From Variovorax paradoxus (GTDB lineage: Bacteria; Pseudomonadota; Gammaproteobacteria; Burkholderiales; Burkholderiaceae_C): a stretch of DNA of 64,000 nt. The position numbers were made by a program, and so were the translations under genes. Positions within the stretch are counted from its first letter, which is position 1, and every line of letters begins with the position of its first letter. Below the pieces are notes generated by a model. That model ran no database searches and was not told the DNA's origin. It saw nothing but the letters and a program-made list of their open reading frames with translations. The stretch covers positions 4,839,001 through 4,903,000 of the forward strand of contig NZ_CP045644.1 in NCBI RefSeq assembly GCF_009498455.1, written 5' to 3'. Shown here piece after piece: positions 18,550 to 29,516 of the stretch.

Positions 18550-19149
18550 TCAGACGAAGCCTACCGCGCCCAGCGCCGCGCCGCAGCCCAGCAGCCACAG
18601 CAGGTGGATGCGCGTGCGCCACACCACCAGCGCGGCCACGCCGCTGAGCAGCCACAGGTGCCAGGCCGGCACGCCGGGCGACTGGTTGCCGCCGGCCAGC
18701 ACCCAGCCGGTGGCGATGAGCAGACCGACCACCACGGGCGCCATGCCCTGCTTGAAGGCGCGCACCTCGCGGCGCGTGCGGTTGCGGTGGCCCCAGCGCG
18801 TGGCGAAATAGGTGAGGGTGGTGCTCGGCAGCATGATGCCGACCATCGTGACCATCAGGCCGAAAAAGCCGAGCAGCCAGGCCACGGGCCCGGCGCCGAT
18901 GCCGCCGCCCGCGTTGAGTCCGACATTCCAGCCCATCAATGCGACGAACAGCACGTTGGGCCCCGGCGCGGCCTGGGCGATGGCGACCGACGAGGTGAAC
19001 TGCGCCTCGGTGAGCCAGCCGTGCTGCGCCACGAGGTAGCGGTGCATGTCGGGCACCGTGGTGATCGCGCCGCTGATCGACAGCAGCGACAGCAGCAGGT
19101 ACTGGCCGAAGAGGGCCAGCCAGTCGTGCCATTGCATCGCGATGGTCAT
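18550..19149 (-). CDS. Chromate transporter, short-chain CHR subunit B
   Basis: A 199-aa membrane protein of the CHR superfamily, half the size of full-length ChrA. It carries the CHR signature around AQAAPGPNVLFVALMGWNVG and several hydrophobic helices. Its ATG overlaps the TGA of the upstream half (ATGA, 19146-19149), so the two are translationally coupled. Paired short CHR proteins are thought to form a heterodimer equivalent to one ChrA. Whether the substrate is chromate or sulfate cannot be read from the sequence. Confidence 0.88.
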   Translation of the reverse strand: MTIAMQWHDWLALFGQYLLLSLLSISGAITTVPDMHRYLVAQHGWLTEAQFTSSVAIAQAAPGPNVLFVALMGWNVGLNAGGGIGAGPVAWLLGFFGLMVTMVGIMLPSTTLTYFATRWGHRNRTRREVRAFKQGMAPVVVGLLIATGWVLAGGNQSPGVPAWHLWLLSGVAALVVWRTRIHLLWLLGCGAALGAVGFV

Positions 19150-19742
19150 GGGGAGATCTTCTTCCAGGTCCACACGCAGGCCACACCGCCCACGGCCAAC
19201 AGCACCCACCCCAGCGGAATCTTCAACAGCGCGATGGCCGCGAACACCAGCGCCACGAACCCCAGGCAGGTCGCAAAGCCCAGCGGGTGCTTGCGCAGCT
19301 GCGGAATCAGCTTGATGCCCGTGGCCGCAATCAGCCCGCCCGACACCGCGCCCATGCCGCGCAGCGCGGCCGCCACCTGCGGGTTGGCGGCGTAGTGCGC
19401 GTAGAGCACGGCCAGCGCAAGGATCACAAACAGCGGCACCGTGAGCATGCCCGCCACCGCGGCGATGGCGCCGCGCAGGCCGAAGTAGCGGTCGCCGATC
19501 ATCAGCGCGAGGTTGATCACGTTCGGCCCCGGCATCACCTGGGCCACGGCCCAGTCTTCGAGAAACTGGTCGGGCGTGAGCCACTTCTTCTTCTCGACCA
19601 TCTCGCGCTGGACGATGGCGAGAACGCCGCCGAAGCCCTGCAGCGCGAGCCAGGTGAATGAAACAAAAAGGTCGCGTGGCGACGCGGGCTGCGGGTGCGG
19701 GTGGTCTGGCGGCGGGGCCGCGGCGGGTGCGGACGGGTGCAT
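19146..19742 (-). CDS. Chromate transporter, short-chain CHR subunit A
   Basis: A 198-aa CHR protein, the first of a tandem pair. A Pro/Ala/His-rich N-terminal tail is followed by the hallmark GFGGVLAIVQREMVEKKKWL and by AQVMPGPNVINLALMIG, then hydrophobic helices. It corresponds to the N-terminal half of long ChrA. It overlaps the next gene by 4 nt. The tail is cytoplasmic in type and shows no targeting signal. Confidence 0.88.
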   Translation of the reverse strand: MHPSAPAAAPPPDHPHPQPASPRDLFVSFTWLALQGFGGVLAIVQREMVEKKKWLTPDQFLEDWAVAQVMPGPNVINLALMIGDRYFGLRGAIAAVAGMLTVPLFVILALAVLYAHYAANPQVAAALRGMGAVSGGLIAATGIKLIPQLRKHPLGFATCLGFVALVFAAIALLKIPLGWVLLAVGGVACVWTWKKISP

Positions 19743-19823
19743 GTGCGAGCGATTATCGTAGGCAGCCTGTCAACATGCCGGGCGCCGCGCTGACAGACGC
19801 GGGGCCCACCCGAGGAACACTTC

Positions 19824-20753
19824 ATGCTCATGCAACTACGCGCACTCTTCGATCTCTGCCGGCGCGCCTTCGCCTCCTGGTCGAACGACTACGCCCCGAG
19901 CATGGGCGCGGCGCTGGCCTACTACACCGTGTTCTCGATTGCACCGCTGCTGCTGATCGTGATCGCGGTGGCCGGCCTCGTCTTCGGTCAGGAGGCCGCG
20001 CGCGGCGAGATCTTCGCGCAGCTCTCGGGCCTCATGGGCGCGCAGGGCGCGGCGGCGGTGCAGGGCATGCTGCAGGCAGTCAACAAGCCGACCGAGGGCA
20101 TCGTGGCCACGGTGGTCGGCATCGGCCTCCTGGTAGTGGGCGCGACCACCGTCTTCGGCGAACTGCAGGACGCGCTCGACCGCATCTGGCGCGCGCCCGC
20201 GCGCACGCAGAGCAAGGGCCTCTTCAATCTGCTGCGCGTGCGGCTGCTGTCGTTCAGCATGATCATGGGCATCGGCTTTTTGCTGATGGTGTCGCTGGTG
20301 GCGAGCGCCGCACTGGCCGCGCTGGGCAAGTGGTGGTCGCCGATGTTCGGTGCCTGGGCCACGCTGGCGCAGGTGGTGAACTTCGCCTTCAGCTTCGCGA
20401 TGGTCACGGTGATCTTCGCGATGATCTACAAGATCATGCCGCGCGCCAGGGTGCAGTGGCGCGACGTGTGGGTGGGCGCGGCGGTGACGGCGCTGCTGTT
20501 CACCGTGGGCAAGCACCTCATCGGCCTGTACATCGGCAAGAGCAGCGTGGCTTCGGGCTACGGCGCGGCCGGCTCGCTGGTGGTGGTGCTGGTGTGGGTG
20601 TACTACTCGGCGCAGATCTTCCTGCTGGGCGCCGAGTTCACCTGGGTCTATGCGCGCACCTACGGCTCGATGAAGGACGCTGCGGCTGAGCCGGCAGGCC
20701 ACGCGTCGCCGACGCGCGACGTGCCGCTGCCGGCGCATGCCGACACGCCCTAA
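19824..20753 (+). CDS. YihY/BrkB family inner-membrane protein
   Basis: A 309-aa polytopic protein of the YihY/BrkB family, with about six membrane helices and the conserved N-terminal MGAALAYYTVFSIAPLLLI. GAEFTWVYARTYGS follows the last helix. The function is unsettled: despite the old label it is not an RNase BN, and transport or membrane stress roles have been proposed. An ATG six nt downstream (19830) is an alternative start. The stop codon overlaps that of the convergent DUF924 gene. Confidence 0.9.
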   Translation: MLMQLRALFDLCRRAFASWSNDYAPSMGAALAYYTVFSIAPLLLIVIAVAGLVFGQEAARGEIFAQLSGLMGAQGAAAVQGMLQAVNKPTEGIVATVVGIGLLVVGATTVFGELQDALDRIWRAPARTQSKGLFNLLRVRLLSFSMIMGIGFLLMVSLVASAALAALGKWWSPMFGAWATLAQVVNFAFSFAMVTVIFAMIYKIMPRARVQWRDVWVGAAVTALLFTVGKHLIGLYIGKSSVASGYGAAGSLVVVLVWVYYSAQIFLLGAEFTWVYARTYGSMKDAAAEPAGHASPTRDVPLPAHADTP

Positions 20754-21304
20754 CCGGCGAAGCCGCCTTCGTCGAGAAACTTCTGCTCTTCCGGCGTGGA
20801 CGTGCGCCCGAGCATCCGGTTGCGGTGCGGAAAGCGCCCGAAGCGCGCCACGATGTCGCGGTGCAGCACGGCAAAGCGCTGCGTGTTGGCGTCCTGCGTG
20901 GCGTTGAGCGCGACCGAGCGTTCCTGCTCGGCCAGCACCTCCGAGTGCATGAAAGGCAGGTAGAAGAAGCGCTGCATCAGGGCGTCGGCCTGCGTGTCGA
21001 AGCCGGCTTCGACGGCGCGGCGCGCCACGGCCAGCGCGAGGCCGTCGGTGGCGAGCATGTGCGGGTTCTGGCGCCAGGCGTTGCGCGGGAACTGGTCGAG
21101 CAGCACCAGCAAGGCCAAGGCGCCTTCGCCGGTGTCGGCCCAGTGGTCGAGCCGGCCGCTGGCCGCAGCCTGGTGGGCGGCGGCCAGGCGGTCGATGCAG
21201 GCGGCATCGAAGGCATCGCTTTTCGCGAACCAGCGCTCGGGTCCGGCATCGCGCCAGAAGGCGACCACGTCGTGTGCACAAGGGAGGGTGTCGTCGGAAA
21301 TCAT
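20750..21304 (-). CDS. DUF924 family protein
   Basis: A 184-aa alpha-helical protein with the family hallmark LVLLDQFPRNAWRQNP in the middle and FFYLPFMHSE later. DUF924 proteins adopt a TPR-like fold and have no established function. The frame extends far upstream, but the ATG at 21304 begins the conserved region. Its TAG stop and the TAA of the BrkB gene overlap (20750-20753), so the two convergent genes share bases. Confidence 0.85.
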   Translation of the reverse strand: MISDDTLPCAHDVVAFWRDAGPERWFAKSDAFDAACIDRLAAAHQAAASGRLDHWADTGEGALALLVLLDQFPRNAWRQNPHMLATDGLALAVARRAVEAGFDTQADALMQRFFYLPFMHSEVLAEQERSVALNATQDANTQRFAVLHRDIVARFGRFPHRNRMLGRTSTPEEQKFLDEGGFAG

Positions 21305-21409
21305 CGTTGCATTCTCTTGCACAGGCGTGCGAAGAAGGGGCGCTGACCGACAAGGCCGCAGGCCGCGTCTGCCTATGCTGAGTGCTTTCATCCTCAGGAG
21401 ACCCCGACC

Positions 21410-21862
21410 ATGAACAACAGCACTCGCACACTCTGGCGCACCACCCTCGTCGCGGGCCTGGCCGCCGTCGCGCTGGCCGGCTGCGGAATGATGTCGAAGT
21501 CGAACGTCGCGAGTTTCAGCGGCGCGATGAATGCGGCGAGCGAAGTGCCGCCCAACATGACGCGTGGCAGCGGCATGGCCGAGGCCTGGCTCAACCGCGA
21601 CACCAACGTGCTCAAGTACAAGATCACCTACAACGGCCTGAGCGGCCCGGCCACGGCGGCCCACTTCCACGGGCCTGCCGCCGCGGGCGCGAATGCCGGC
21701 GTGGTGCTGCCCTTCGCGAATGCGGCCAGCCCGATCGAGGGCCAGGCCACGCTCACGCCGGCGCAGGCGGCAGATCTCGTGGCGGGCAAGTGGTACGCCA
21801 ACATCCACACGGCGGCCAACCCGGCCGGCGAGATCCGCGGGCAGATGCTGCCGAAGATGTGA
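21410..21862 (+). CDS. CHRD domain lipoprotein
   Basis: A 150-aa exported protein. The signal peptide ends in LAGC (Cys25), giving a lipoprotein. The rest is a single CHRD domain with NAASEVPPNMT, AHFHGPA and NIHTAANPAGEIRGQM, all characteristic. CHRD domains occur in chordin and in many bacterial secreted proteins and may bind metal or copper through the His residues; a specific function is not known. Confidence 0.9.
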   Translation: MNNSTRTLWRTTLVAGLAAVALAGCGMMSKSNVASFSGAMNAASEVPPNMTRGSGMAEAWLNRDTNVLKYKITYNGLSGPATAAHFHGPAAAGANAGVVLPFANAASPIEGQATLTPAQAADLVAGKWYANIHTAANPAGEIRGQMLPKM

Positions 21863-21940
21863 GATTCGCCCGGGGCTGAATGACGCAGCGAAAAGGCCCC
21901 TGGTCAGGTAGCTGTCGCGGGGCTGGTGTCCAATGACCGC

Positions 21941-23179
21941 ATGACGACGACACCCAAGAAAAAGCCTCGCGCCGCCACCGCAGCTTCCTCTTCTTCTCCC
22001 GCTTCCTCCGCCGCACCACCCCATCCGTTCATCGCCCGCCGCGAAGGCATGCGCGCCGCCCGCAAGGCGCTGGTGCTGCAGGGCGGCGGTGCGCTCGGTG
22101 CGTACCAGGCGGGCGTGTATGCCGCGCTCAGCGAGACCGACCTGCAGCCGCACTGGATCGCGGGCGTGTCGATCGGCGCCATCAACGCCGCACTCATCGC
22201 CGGCAATGCGCCGGCGCAGCGGGTCGACCGGCTGCGCGAGTTCTGGCACCTCGTGTCTTCGGGGCCGGCGCAGCGCCTGCCGTCGTGGCTGGGCGACCGC
22301 GCCACGCAGAACCAGTGGAGCGCCACCATGGCCTCGCTGGTCGGCATTCCGGGCTTCTTCGAGCCGCGCTATTCGCCGGCCTTGCTGATGGGCGGTGCTG
22401 CGCCGCTGCTGAGCTACTACGACACCTCGCCGCTGAAGGCCACGCTGGAGCGGCTCATCGACTTCGACCGCATCAACGCCTGCGAGGCGCGCTTCAGCGT
22501 GGGCGCGGTCAACGTGCGCACGGGCAACTCGGTGTACTTCGACAACACGCGCCAGCGCATCGGCCCCGAGCACATCATGGCCAGCGGCGCATTGCCACCG
22601 GGCTTTGCGCCCGTGCACATCGACGGCGACGATTACTGGGACGGCGGCATCGTGTCGAACACGCCCCTGCAGTACGTGCTCGACACGCACCCGCGTTCCG
22701 AGGCGCTGGTGGTGCTGCAGGTCGACCTGTTCAACGCGCGCGGCGAAATGCCGCACACGCTGGCGGGCGTGATGGAGCGGCAGAAGGACATCACCTACTC
22801 GAGCCGCACGCGCATGAACACCGATGCGCTCGCGGCCAACATGAACCTGCAGCAGGCCATTGCCGACCTCATCGCCAAGCTGCCGCCGGGCCTGCGCAAC
22901 GACCCGAGCGTGGTCGAGGTGCAGGCGCAGCTCACGCACGAGCCGATCGACATCTTTCACCTGATCTACCGCGACAAGTCGTACGAGCTGGAGTCGAAGG
23001 ACTACGAGTTCTCGCGCGCCGCGGTGGAAGAGCACTGGGAATCGGGCGTGCGCGACATGGGCAAGACGCTCGCCCACCCCGAGACGCTGCGCGCCGACGC
23101 CACGGTGAACGGCGTGACCACCTTCGACCTCGGCGAGCCGGGCACCGGGCGTATCAAGCGGCCGGGGCTGTCGCGCTGA
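21941..23179 (+). CDS. Patatin-like phospholipase with DUF3734
   Basis: A serine hydrolase of 412 aa from the ATG at 21941; a GTG at 21926 is possible. After a basic, Ser/Ala-rich tail come the oxyanion motif GGGALGAYQ, the nucleophile GVSIGA and the catalytic Asp in DGGIVSNTP. The C-terminal ~120 residues match DUF3734, common in patatins next to or fused with 3-hydroxybutyrate dehydrogenase. A 3-hydroxybutyrate dehydrogenase follows 73 bp downstream, suggesting a link to polyhydroxybutyrate or lipid turnover. Confidence 0.88.
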   Translation: MTTTPKKKPRAATAASSSSPASSAAPPHPFIARREGMRAARKALVLQGGGALGAYQAGVYAALSETDLQPHWIAGVSIGAINAALIAGNAPAQRVDRLREFWHLVSSGPAQRLPSWLGDRATQNQWSATMASLVGIPGFFEPRYSPALLMGGAAPLLSYYDTSPLKATLERLIDFDRINACEARFSVGAVNVRTGNSVYFDNTRQRIGPEHIMASGALPPGFAPVHIDGDDYWDGGIVSNTPLQYVLDTHPRSEALVVLQVDLFNARGEMPHTLAGVMERQKDITYSSRTRMNTDALAANMNLQQAIADLIAKLPPGLRNDPSVVEVQAQLTHEPIDIFHLIYRDKSYELESKDYEFSRAAVEEHWESGVRDMGKTLAHPETLRADATVNGVTTFDLGEPGTGRIKRPGLSR

Positions 23180-23188
23180 GGGAAGTCG

Positions 23189-23222
23189 ACCGGGCGCTTG
23201 CCCGGTTCTTGCTCGCTTTTTT
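23189..23222 (+). terminator. Possible terminator after the patatin gene
   Basis: A 7-bp perfect stem (23189-23195 with 23200-23206, loop GCTT) is followed by a mixed TCTTGCTCG tract and then six T. The T-run is not directly attached, so termination may be partial before the 3-hydroxybutyrate dehydrogenase gene. Confidence 0.4.
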
Positions 23223-23252
23223 CCTATCCACCACTTCCAAGGACGCTTCACC

Positions 23253-24035
23253 ATGCAACTCAAGGACAAGGTCGCCTACATCACCGGCTCGGCCAGCGGC
23301 ATCGGCAAGGAAATCGCCGTGCTGTTCGCGCAGGAAGGCGCAAAGATCATCATTGCCGACCTCAACAAGGAAGCCGCCGACGCCACCGCCGCCGAACTGA
23401 AGGCGACGGGCGCGCAGGCCATCGGCGTGGGCGTCGACGTGACGAACGAGGACCAGGTCAATGCCTCGGTGGAAGAGGGCGCGAAAGCCTTCGGCGGCAT
23501 CGACATTCTCATCAGCAATGCCGGCATCCAGATCGTGCATCCGGTCGAAGAGTTCAGTTTTGCCGACTGGAAGAAGATGCTCGCGATTCACCTCGACGGG
23601 GCGTTCCTCACCACCAAGGCCTGCCTCAAGCACATGTACGCGCAAGGCCGCGGCGGCAGCGTGATCTACATGGGCTCGGTGCACTCGAAGGAAGCCTCGC
23701 TGCTGAAGGCGCCCTACGTGACGGCCAAGCACGGCCTCATCGGGCTGTCCAAGACGGTCGCGAAAGAGGGCGCCAAGCACGGCGTGCGCGCCAACGTGAT
23801 CTGCCCGGGCTTCGTGCGCACGCCGCTGGTCGAGAAGCAGATTCCCGAGCAGGCGAAAACGCTGGGCATCACCGAGGAGCAGGTCATCAAGAACGTGATG
23901 CTCAAGGAAACGGTCGATGGCGAATTCACCACGACGGACGACGTGGCGCGCGTCGCGCTGATGTTCGCGGCCTTCCCGACGAATGCGCTGACGGGCCAGT
24001 CGCTCGTGGTGAGCCACGGCTGGTTCATGCAATGA
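23253..24035 (+). CDS. bdhA: 3-hydroxybutyrate dehydrogenase
   Basis: A 260-aa short-chain dehydrogenase that interconverts 3-hydroxybutyrate and acetoacetate with NAD. It has the cofactor motif [10 protein letters not shown], and SNAG instead of the usual NNAG. The catalytic residues are Ser142, Tyr155 and Lys159, the numbering known for bacterial 3-hydroxybutyrate dehydrogenases. The ending [13 protein letters not shown] is diagnostic of the family. It lies after a DUF3734 patatin, a recurrent pairing. Confidence 0.93.
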   Translation: MQLKDKVAYITGSASGIGKEIAVLFAQEGAKIIIADLNKEAADATAAELKATGAQAIGVGVDVTNEDQVNASVEEGAKAFGGIDILISNAGIQIVHPVEEFSFADWKKMLAIHLDGAFLTTKACLKHMYAQGRGGSVIYMGSVHSKEASLLKAPYVTAKHGLIGLSKTVAKEGAKHGVRANVICPGFVRTPLVEKQIPEQAKTLGITEEQVIKNVMLKETVDGEFTTTDDVARVALMFAAFPTNALTGQSLVVSHGWFMQ

Positions 24036-24039
24036 GTTT

Positions 24040-24146
24040 CTCCCTCCTCTGGGGAGGGCGGGGTGGGGCACGGCGGCGCTTGTTCAGGCGCGGCACTTGA
24101 TCGAAGGCCTGCCCCCATCCCAACCTTCCCCCAGAGGGGGAAGGAG
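24040..24146. repeat. Intergenic imperfect inverted repeat
   Basis: The gap between two convergent genes carries long complementary arms. The left arm (24040-24068) reads CTCCCTCCTCTGGGGAGGG and continues GCGGGGTGGGG. The right arm (24113-24146) runs CCCCATCCCAACC and then CTTCCCCCAGAGGGGGAAGG. Each arm also contains its own small palindrome. It looks like a dispersed intergenic element of the REP/mosaic type seen in Comamonadaceae; only one copy is in the window. It may also act as a transcription end for both genes. Confidence 0.6.
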
Positions 24147-24158
24147 TAAGACCTCCGG

Positions 24159-25115
24159 CTACAGCTTCAACTCCCAGGTCTCTCCGACCAGCGGCTGCCC
24201 GTAGCCTTCGTGCGGTTCCGAATGCGTAAGCTGGAACCCGCGCTTGGCGTAGATGCTGCGCGCGGCCGTGAGGCAACTGTTGGTCCACAGCGTCATTTTC
24301 TTGTAGCCCTTGCGGCGCGCGAAGGCGATGCACTCGTCGACGAGGCGACCGCCCAGGCCCAGCCCGCGCGCGGCCGGCGTGAGGAGCAGCATGCGCAGCT
24401 GCGCCACGGTGGCCGACTTGCGCACCACGAAGATCGCGCCGACGCGCTCGCCGTTGAGCTCGGCGATCCAGCAGCGCTCCCACTCGGGCTGGAACTTGAG
24501 CAGGAACTCGCCCGCGATGCCCGCCACAAGCGCCTCGAAGCGCTGGTCCCAACCGTATTCGCGCGCATACAGTTCGCCATGCTGCTGCACCACCCAGCCG
24601 ATGTCGCCGGGCGCCGGATCGCGCAGCACGGCGGCCTGGGTGCGGGCCGGCGGCGTGGCCGGATCGAGCAGCGACTGCACGGTGCCCATCGCCTGCACCA
24701 GCTGGTTTTGCTGCGCCGGCGGCAGCGCGGCGAGCAGGGCGGCGGCTTCGTCGCGCGATTTCTGTTGCAACGGCGCAAATGCCGCGTGGCCGGCCTCGGT
24801 CAGGCGCAGCACGCTCTGGCGCGCGTCGCGGGCGTGCGGCTCGCGCGTGAGCCAGCCCTGGGTTTCGAAGCGGCGCAGGATGCGGCTGAGGTAGCCGGCG
24901 TCGAAGCCCAGGTCGCGCCCGATCTCGCTGGCGACCGGGGTTTCGCGGTGCGCCAGCTCGTAGAGCACGCGCACGTCGGTCAGTGACATCTCGCTGCCGA
25001 GGTAGGGGTCGAGGGCGCCGATTCGACGCGTGTAGAAGCGGTTGAACTGGCGGATCGCCTTGACGGCGAGCGGATCGACGGGGCTGGCAGAAGCGGTCAT
25101 GGTTGCCATTGTCAT
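24159..25115 (-). CDS. MarR-type regulator fused to GNAT acetyltransferase
   Basis: A two-domain protein (318 aa from the ATG at 25115). The N-terminal half is a MarR winged helix (VRVLYELAHRETPVASEIG, LSRILRRFETQGWLTRE). The C-terminal half is a GNAT domain with TPAARGLGLGGRLVDECIAFA and ARSIYAKRGFQL. Such fusions are annotated as bifunctional regulators/acetyltransferases. Possible starts are at 25136, 25115, 25109 and 25100; the first lies inside a palindrome and is unlikely. The palindrome directly upstream suggests autoregulation. Confidence 0.88.
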   Translation of the reverse strand: MTMATMTASASPVDPLAVKAIRQFNRFYTRRIGALDPYLGSEMSLTDVRVLYELAHRETPVASEIGRDLGFDAGYLSRILRRFETQGWLTREPHARDARQSVLRLTEAGHAAFAPLQQKSRDEAAALLAALPPAQQNQLVQAMGTVQSLLDPATPPARTQAAVLRDPAPGDIGWVVQQHGELYAREYGWDQRFEALVAGIAGEFLLKFQPEWERCWIAELNGERVGAIFVVRKSATVAQLRMLLLTPAARGLGLGGRLVDECIAFARRKGYKKMTLWTNSCLTAARSIYAKRGFQLTHSEPHEGYGQPLVGETWELKL

Positions 25116-25119
25116 TTGG

Positions 25120-25140
25120 TTGATTGACTTTGGCAATCAA
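25120..25140. promoter_or_regulatory. Perfect palindrome, probable MarR operator
   Basis: TTGATTG-N7-CAATCAA is a perfect 7-bp inverted repeat located 5 bp upstream of the chosen MarR-GNAT start and about 115 bp before the divergent ygiQ gene. The size, symmetry and A/T content match MarR-family operators, so repression of its own gene is likely. Confidence 0.6.
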
Positions 25141-25256
25141 ATGCCGACCTTGCCGATCGCGGGGCACTGCCTGCCGGAGGCGACAGGGATGATGGAAAAC
25201 CCTAAAATCAAGGGTTGCCCTTCACGGCGCCACCGAAGCGCTGTTAACTCCCACCG

Positions 25257-27647
<2,391 letters not shown>

Positions 27648-27666
27648 TGCGTTGAAGAAGGCGCGG

Positions 27667-28305
27667 TCAGGCAAAGACCGCGTGCTTCGACAGCCAGAAC
27701 ACCCACGCCCCCAGCGCCGCGCCATGCAGCGCGACCGTGACGTAGAACCTCCACAGGAAACTCGCCTTGCTCGACTTGTGCCGCAGCAGTCGCTGCGCGC
27801 ACCACGCGCCCGGCCAGCCGCCCGCGAGCGCGAGCAGGTGCAGCGTGCTTTCCTGCGTGCGCCAGCGCCCGGCCTGCGCCGCGCTCTTGTCGAAGGCATA
27901 GGCCGCGAAGGTGAGCAGGCTCAGCCCCGCGACGACCGCCAGCGCGAGCAGCGGCAGTCGACCGAGCCACACGGCGGCGCTCAGACCGGCGGCGTAGACC
28001 ACGATCAGCCACGCGCCCCACGGCGTGCCGGCCGCTCGGCGACTCGAAGGCTGGCGCGGCTGCGCGCGTGATGCTACGCGGGGCATGGCAGCCGCCGTGG
28101 TCGCAGCCTCCACAGCCACCGCCCGCGGCCCTTTGCCGCCGACATGGATTTCGTCGAAGCGCACCGCCATGCCGACCTGCGGCTTCAGCTGTCGATCGCG
28201 AAAGTCGCGCAGGTGCACGAACACGTCGGCCGACACCTCCGGACTGCGGATGAAACCGAAGCCGCGCTCGGCCTCCCAACGAACGAGTCGACCTTGGCGC
28301 TTCAT
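27667..28305 (-). CDS. Cold-shock domain fused to DUF1294 membrane domain
   Basis: A 212-aa fusion. Residues 1-66 form a cold-shock fold with the RNA-binding motifs RGFGFI and DVFVHL. A basic Ser/Arg/Pro linker (about 75-93) leads to several membrane helices, and the DUF1294 motif YAFDKSAAQAGRWRTQE is followed by LALAGGWPGAWCAQ. It therefore tethers a nucleic-acid-binding domain to the inner membrane. The combination is known in proteobacteria; its role is not. Confidence 0.88.
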   Translation of the reverse strand: MKRQGRLVRWEAERGFGFIRSPEVSADVFVHLRDFRDRQLKPQVGMAVRFDEIHVGGKGPRAVAVEAATTAAAMPRVASRAQPRQPSSRRAAGTPWGAWLIVVYAAGLSAAVWLGRLPLLALAVVAGLSLLTFAAYAFDKSAAQAGRWRTQESTLHLLALAGGWPGAWCAQRLLRHKSSKASFLWRFYVTVALHGAALGAWVFWLSKHAVFA

Positions 28306-28591
28306 GAAATCCGGTGAAAAAGGGCAGGGTACATGCGGGCGATTCTCTCTTGTGGGCCTGCGATCGCGCTCCTATCATCGGCCGCTCATGCACCTGCATC
28401 ACTCCCCCCCTCCGTCGACCCGCCGCTGACGTTCGCGCGCTTCGTGCCGCGCCCGTCAGACCCGCAAGTGGTCGCTGCCGTCCGCCTTCTTCGCTGAATG
28501 AAGAACGCCGGGCGGTGGCCGGATGGTCATGCCCGCCCCCGCAATGCGTCGACACAACGCCGCGGCGGTGGGCTTCACGGAGAGTTTCAAC

Positions 28592-29512
28592 ATGAATGCA
28601 AGAACAACGGCCGCCCTGGCCTGGGGCGGCGTGCTGCTGGCCGGCGTGCTCTGGGGCGGCGGCGCGCTGGTGGCGCAATTCCTGATCGACGGCGGCATCG
28701 CGCCGCACAGCCTGTCGCTCGCGCGCTTCGCGCTCGGCATGCCGCTGCTGTGGTGGCTGCACTGGCGGGCGACGCGGCGTTCACCGGCGGCCAATGCCGG
28801 ATGGCGCCACCTGACGCGGCGCGAGCAAGGCCACGTCGTCGGCACCGGCGCCGCGATGGCGCTGAACGTGAGCTGCTGGTTCGCGGGCATCGCGCACCTG
28901 GGCGCGGCATTGCCGACGGTGATCTCGATCTGCTGCGCGCCATTGATCGTGGCCTGCGTGTCGGTGCTGCGCGGCTATGAGCCCTTCGGCGTACGTCTGC
29001 TCAGTGGCCTCGTCCTCGCGCTGGCGGGCGTGCTGCTGCTGGTGATGCCGACCGGTGGCTGGGGCGCCTTGCCGATGGGGTACGGCGCGGGGCTGGCGTG
29101 GTCCTTCGGCTCGGCCGTCTGCTATGCGCTGGTGGTGCTGGGCAACGCGCGCATGCCGGCGCGGGTGCCGGCCGTGACCGCGTCCGCCTGGGGCATGAGC
29201 GCCGCGGCGCTGTGCATGCTCGGCGTCGCCGGTGCGAACGGCATCACCTGGCCCGCGGGCGCGGCGCAATGGACAGGCGCGGCCTACACCGGCGTGGCGA
29301 CCACCTCGGTGGCGTACCTGGCCTTCGCCTGGGGCGCGCGCCGGCTGTCGCCGACGGCGGCGGTGGTCGGCACGCTGATCGAGCCCTTGGTGGCGGCCTG
29401 GCTCGCGGCGCTGTGGCTGGCCCAGCCGATGGCGCCGCGGCAATGGCTGGGCGCGGCGTTGCTGGCGGGCGCGATGCTGCTGCTGGTGCGGCGGAACCGG
29501 GGTATCGTGTAG
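28592..29512 (+). CDS. DMT superfamily (EamA) transporter
   Basis: A 306-aa inner-membrane exporter with about ten helices in two EamA repeats (GVLWGGGALVAQFLI near the start of the first; GAAYTGVATTSVAYLAFAWG in the second). It probably exports amino acids or metabolites. The frame is open from 28523, but the ATG at 28592 follows a GGAGAG ribosome site. The next gene starts 4 bp after its stop. Confidence 0.88.
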   Translation: MNARTTAALAWGGVLLAGVLWGGGALVAQFLIDGGIAPHSLSLARFALGMPLLWWLHWRATRRSPAANAGWRHLTRREQGHVVGTGAAMALNVSCWFAGIAHLGAALPTVISICCAPLIVACVSVLRGYEPFGVRLLSGLVLALAGVLLLVMPTGGWGALPMGYGAGLAWSFGSAVCYALVVLGNARMPARVPAVTASAWGMSAAALCMLGVAGANGITWPAGAAQWTGAAYTGVATTSVAYLAFAWGARRLSPTAAVVGTLIEPLVAAWLAALWLAQPMAPRQWLGAALLAGAMLLLVRRNRGIV

Positions 29513-29516
29513 CCCC

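Noticed and set aside
20750..23269. Very long minus-strand open frame (over 800 codons) opposite the patatin and CHRD genes
   Set aside because: It is a shadow frame in GC-rich DNA; its residues show no domain, and the plus-strand genes have clear catalytic motifs. Only its last 185 codons (DUF924) are real.
27662..27682. 7-bp hairpin between ygiQ and the cold-shock fusion gene
   Set aside because: No T-run on either side and it overlaps the end of the minus-strand gene.
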